DNA of 24,509 nt from a virus. The notes below the pieces were generated by a model. The model saw only the letters and a program-made list of their open reading frames with translations. It made no database searches and was not told the origin of the DNA. The DNA is taken from positions 1-24,509 of IMG/VR virus record IMGVR_UViG_3300037070_000184; one strand, 5' to 3'. This document shows positions 23,557 through 24,509 of this stretch, piece by piece. Within the stretch, counting starts at the first letter, position 1. Each line of letters opens with the position of its first letter. The position numbers and the translations under genes are program-made.

Positions 23557-23895
23557 TTACTTGGTCTCATCCTTAGATGCGGGCTCAAGTGCCTCAGCAG
23601 GCTGTGTCTCAGGTGTCGGAGTGGCGACGCACTCCTCACCGTCCTTGCTGAGCCTAACACCCGAGTCAACAAGGGCCTGAGCCTGCGCATCACTCAGATG
23701 CACCATCATTTCTTCTCCAGCCGGGACGTCAGGCTTCGGGTAGTAGATCCCGTCAATGATAGTTCCTGGGTCCAAGACTTCGTACCCTTCGGCCTGTGCA
23801 GAATAATCACGTTTGGTATCGGTATCTGGCGTGTCAACGTCGTCGTCCCGAGGATCATCTTCTGCGCTGGCGTATCCTTTGGTTCGTTTTGCCAC
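23557..23895 (-). CDS. Small acidic protein, function unknown
   Basis: 112 residues from a GTG start at 23895, with GAGGAG at 8-9 bases upstream. Residues 10-30 are very acidic (AEDDPRDDDVDTPDTD). The middle (PGTIIDGIYYPKPDVPAGEE, then VHLSDAQAQALVDSGVRLSK) looks folded, and the tail is Pro/Glu-rich. No family is recognised. It lies between the probable small terminase and a 122-bp gap, with a palindrome copy just upstream. Position does not decide its role; head-tail joining or a regulatory partner are both possible. Confidence 0.65.
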   Translation of the reverse strand: MAKRTKGYASAEDDPRDDDVDTPDTDTKRDYSAQAEGYEVLDPGTIIDGIYYPKPDVPAGEEMMVHLSDAQAQALVDSGVRLSKDGEECVATPTPETQPAEALEPASKDETK

Positions 23896-23918
23896 TGTCC
23901 TGTCTCCTCTGCCTCGTT

Positions 23919-23931
23919 GTTTGACTCACAC
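23919..23931. repeat. 13-bp palindrome, one-mismatch copy, gene junction
   Basis: GTTTGACTCACAC on the plus strand, GTGTGAGTCAAAC on the coding strand. It contains the TGA stop of the probable small terminase gene and precedes the ribosome-binding site of the next gene. Confidence 0.92.
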
Positions 23932-24509
23932 ATCTATGTTACTCACATCAATCGTTGCGTCCCCCTTGATGATAGAGATACGCAAGCTCGTGGTCTTCCC
24001 CTTCTCACGCTCACTCTGGTCGGCAGCTTTCGTCCCCGCACGATCCAGTATGTCTCTATTCGCCGCCAATCGTACATCATCACGCTTCGCCGTCGCCGCG
24101 ATCTTCACCACATTCGTCAACGCACCGTGAGCGTAACCGGCGATACGTGCCTGCAACGATGCACTGTTCGCGTTGATCAACTCCTTGTAACACGCGTTGA
24201 AACAATCCACGTACACGTCGTGACTACGTGCCTTAAGTAGTTGCTCATCCGATATCTTCAAGACCTCGAGGATCTCACGGTCACTGATACCAAGCATGGT
24301 CATGGTTAGTATCGCTGAACACGCAATCACCATGCGTGGCTCAGCCGCAAGGTCCTCCATATTGCGTGTGCGTATAGGACGAAAATCCTTTGGCTCAACG
24401 TCAATAGGAATGGGATCGGTGAGACCCAGATCGGATAAGCTATCCGGCTGAATGATCCTGCCATCTGACAAGACCAATGGATCGCCCGGGTTCGGCAACA
24501 ACGGTGTTC
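23926..24509 (-). CDS. Probable terminase small subunit (5' end beyond window)
   Basis: At least 191 residues. The frame is open to the right edge, so the start is missing; a TTG at 24501 is not a credible start. The N-terminal part (DPLVLSDGRIIQPDSLSDLG) is followed by a helix-turn-helix-like segment (SDREILEVLKISDEQLLKA) and helical segments ending VRLAANRDILDRAGTKAADQ, a layout typical of small terminase subunits that recognise phage DNA for packaging. Identification rests on the HTH and C-terminal pattern and on its place at the head of the packaging and structural block. It is separated from the large subunit by seven genes, which weakens the claim. Confidence 0.6.
   Translation of the reverse strand, partial: TPLLPNPGDPLVLSDGRIIQPDSLSDLGLTDPIPIDVEPKDFRPIRTRNMEDLAAEPRMVIACSAILTMTMLGISDREILEVLKISDEQLLKARSHDVYVDCFNACYKELINANSASLQARIAGYAHGALTNVVKIAATAKRDDVRLAANRDILDRAGTKAADQSEREKGKTTSLRISIIKGDATIDVSNIDV

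Noticed and set aside
1495-23931. Palindrome copies as a CRISPR array
   Set aside because: Spacing is irregular and gene-sized, and copies are palindromes at gene junctions, not repeats with uniform spacers.

Overview
The window looks like the late (virion assembly) half of a tailed bacteriophage with a short, podovirus-type tail. Every gene I can support is on the minus strand, packed head to tail with overlaps such as TGATG, ATGA and TAATG or gaps of a few tens of bases. There are no RNA genes, integrase, replication or host metabolic genes. Base composition looks moderate (not counted). No gene-free stretch exceeds 300 bases; the largest gaps are 23435-23556 (122 bp), 12210-12289 (80 bp), 18974-19049 (76 bp) and 23189-23233 (45 bp).

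Reading in the direction of transcription, from high to low coordinates: a probable small terminase subunit (cut by the right edge); a small acidic protein; a small virion-type protein; two tail-fibre genes (one with a C-terminal S74-type self-cleaving chaperone domain, one with a fibre head domain) and a small fibre-associated protein; two short membrane proteins that could belong to lysis; the large terminase; portal; scaffold; major capsid protein; two small head genes; the portal-to-tail adaptor; a tail nozzle protein; a GNAT-type acetyltransferase; three serially duplicated virion-type proteins; a helical, Gln/Ala-rich candidate ejection protein; four short low-complexity genes, two of them clear paralogues; and finally a very long multidomain protein that starts with a TIGR02594/CHAP-like peptidoglycan hydrolase domain and runs off the left edge. 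Together these make, fill and tail a capsid, with the last block probably carried inside the virion and used for wall penetration and DNA ejection.

The most unusual signal is a 13-base palindrome, GTTTGASTCAAAC (S = C or G). It occurs exactly 12 times and another 4 times with one mismatch. Thirteen of these 16 copies lie at gene junctions, between a stop codon (sometimes sharing its bases) and the next ribosome-binding site or start. A cluster of four, three of them degenerate, sits in the 80-bp gap after the capsid neighbour gene. In front of the large terminase, portal and tail nozzle genes the motif abuts the ATG and no good separate Shine-Dalgarno sequence is seen. The centre of the motif is GANTC, the CcrM methylation site of many Alphaproteobacteria, which hints at, but does not prove, an alphaproteobacterial host. 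It resembles in concept the stoperators of mycobacteriophage L5 and the start-associated sequences of cluster K mycobacteriophages, but the sequence is different and I do not recognise it.
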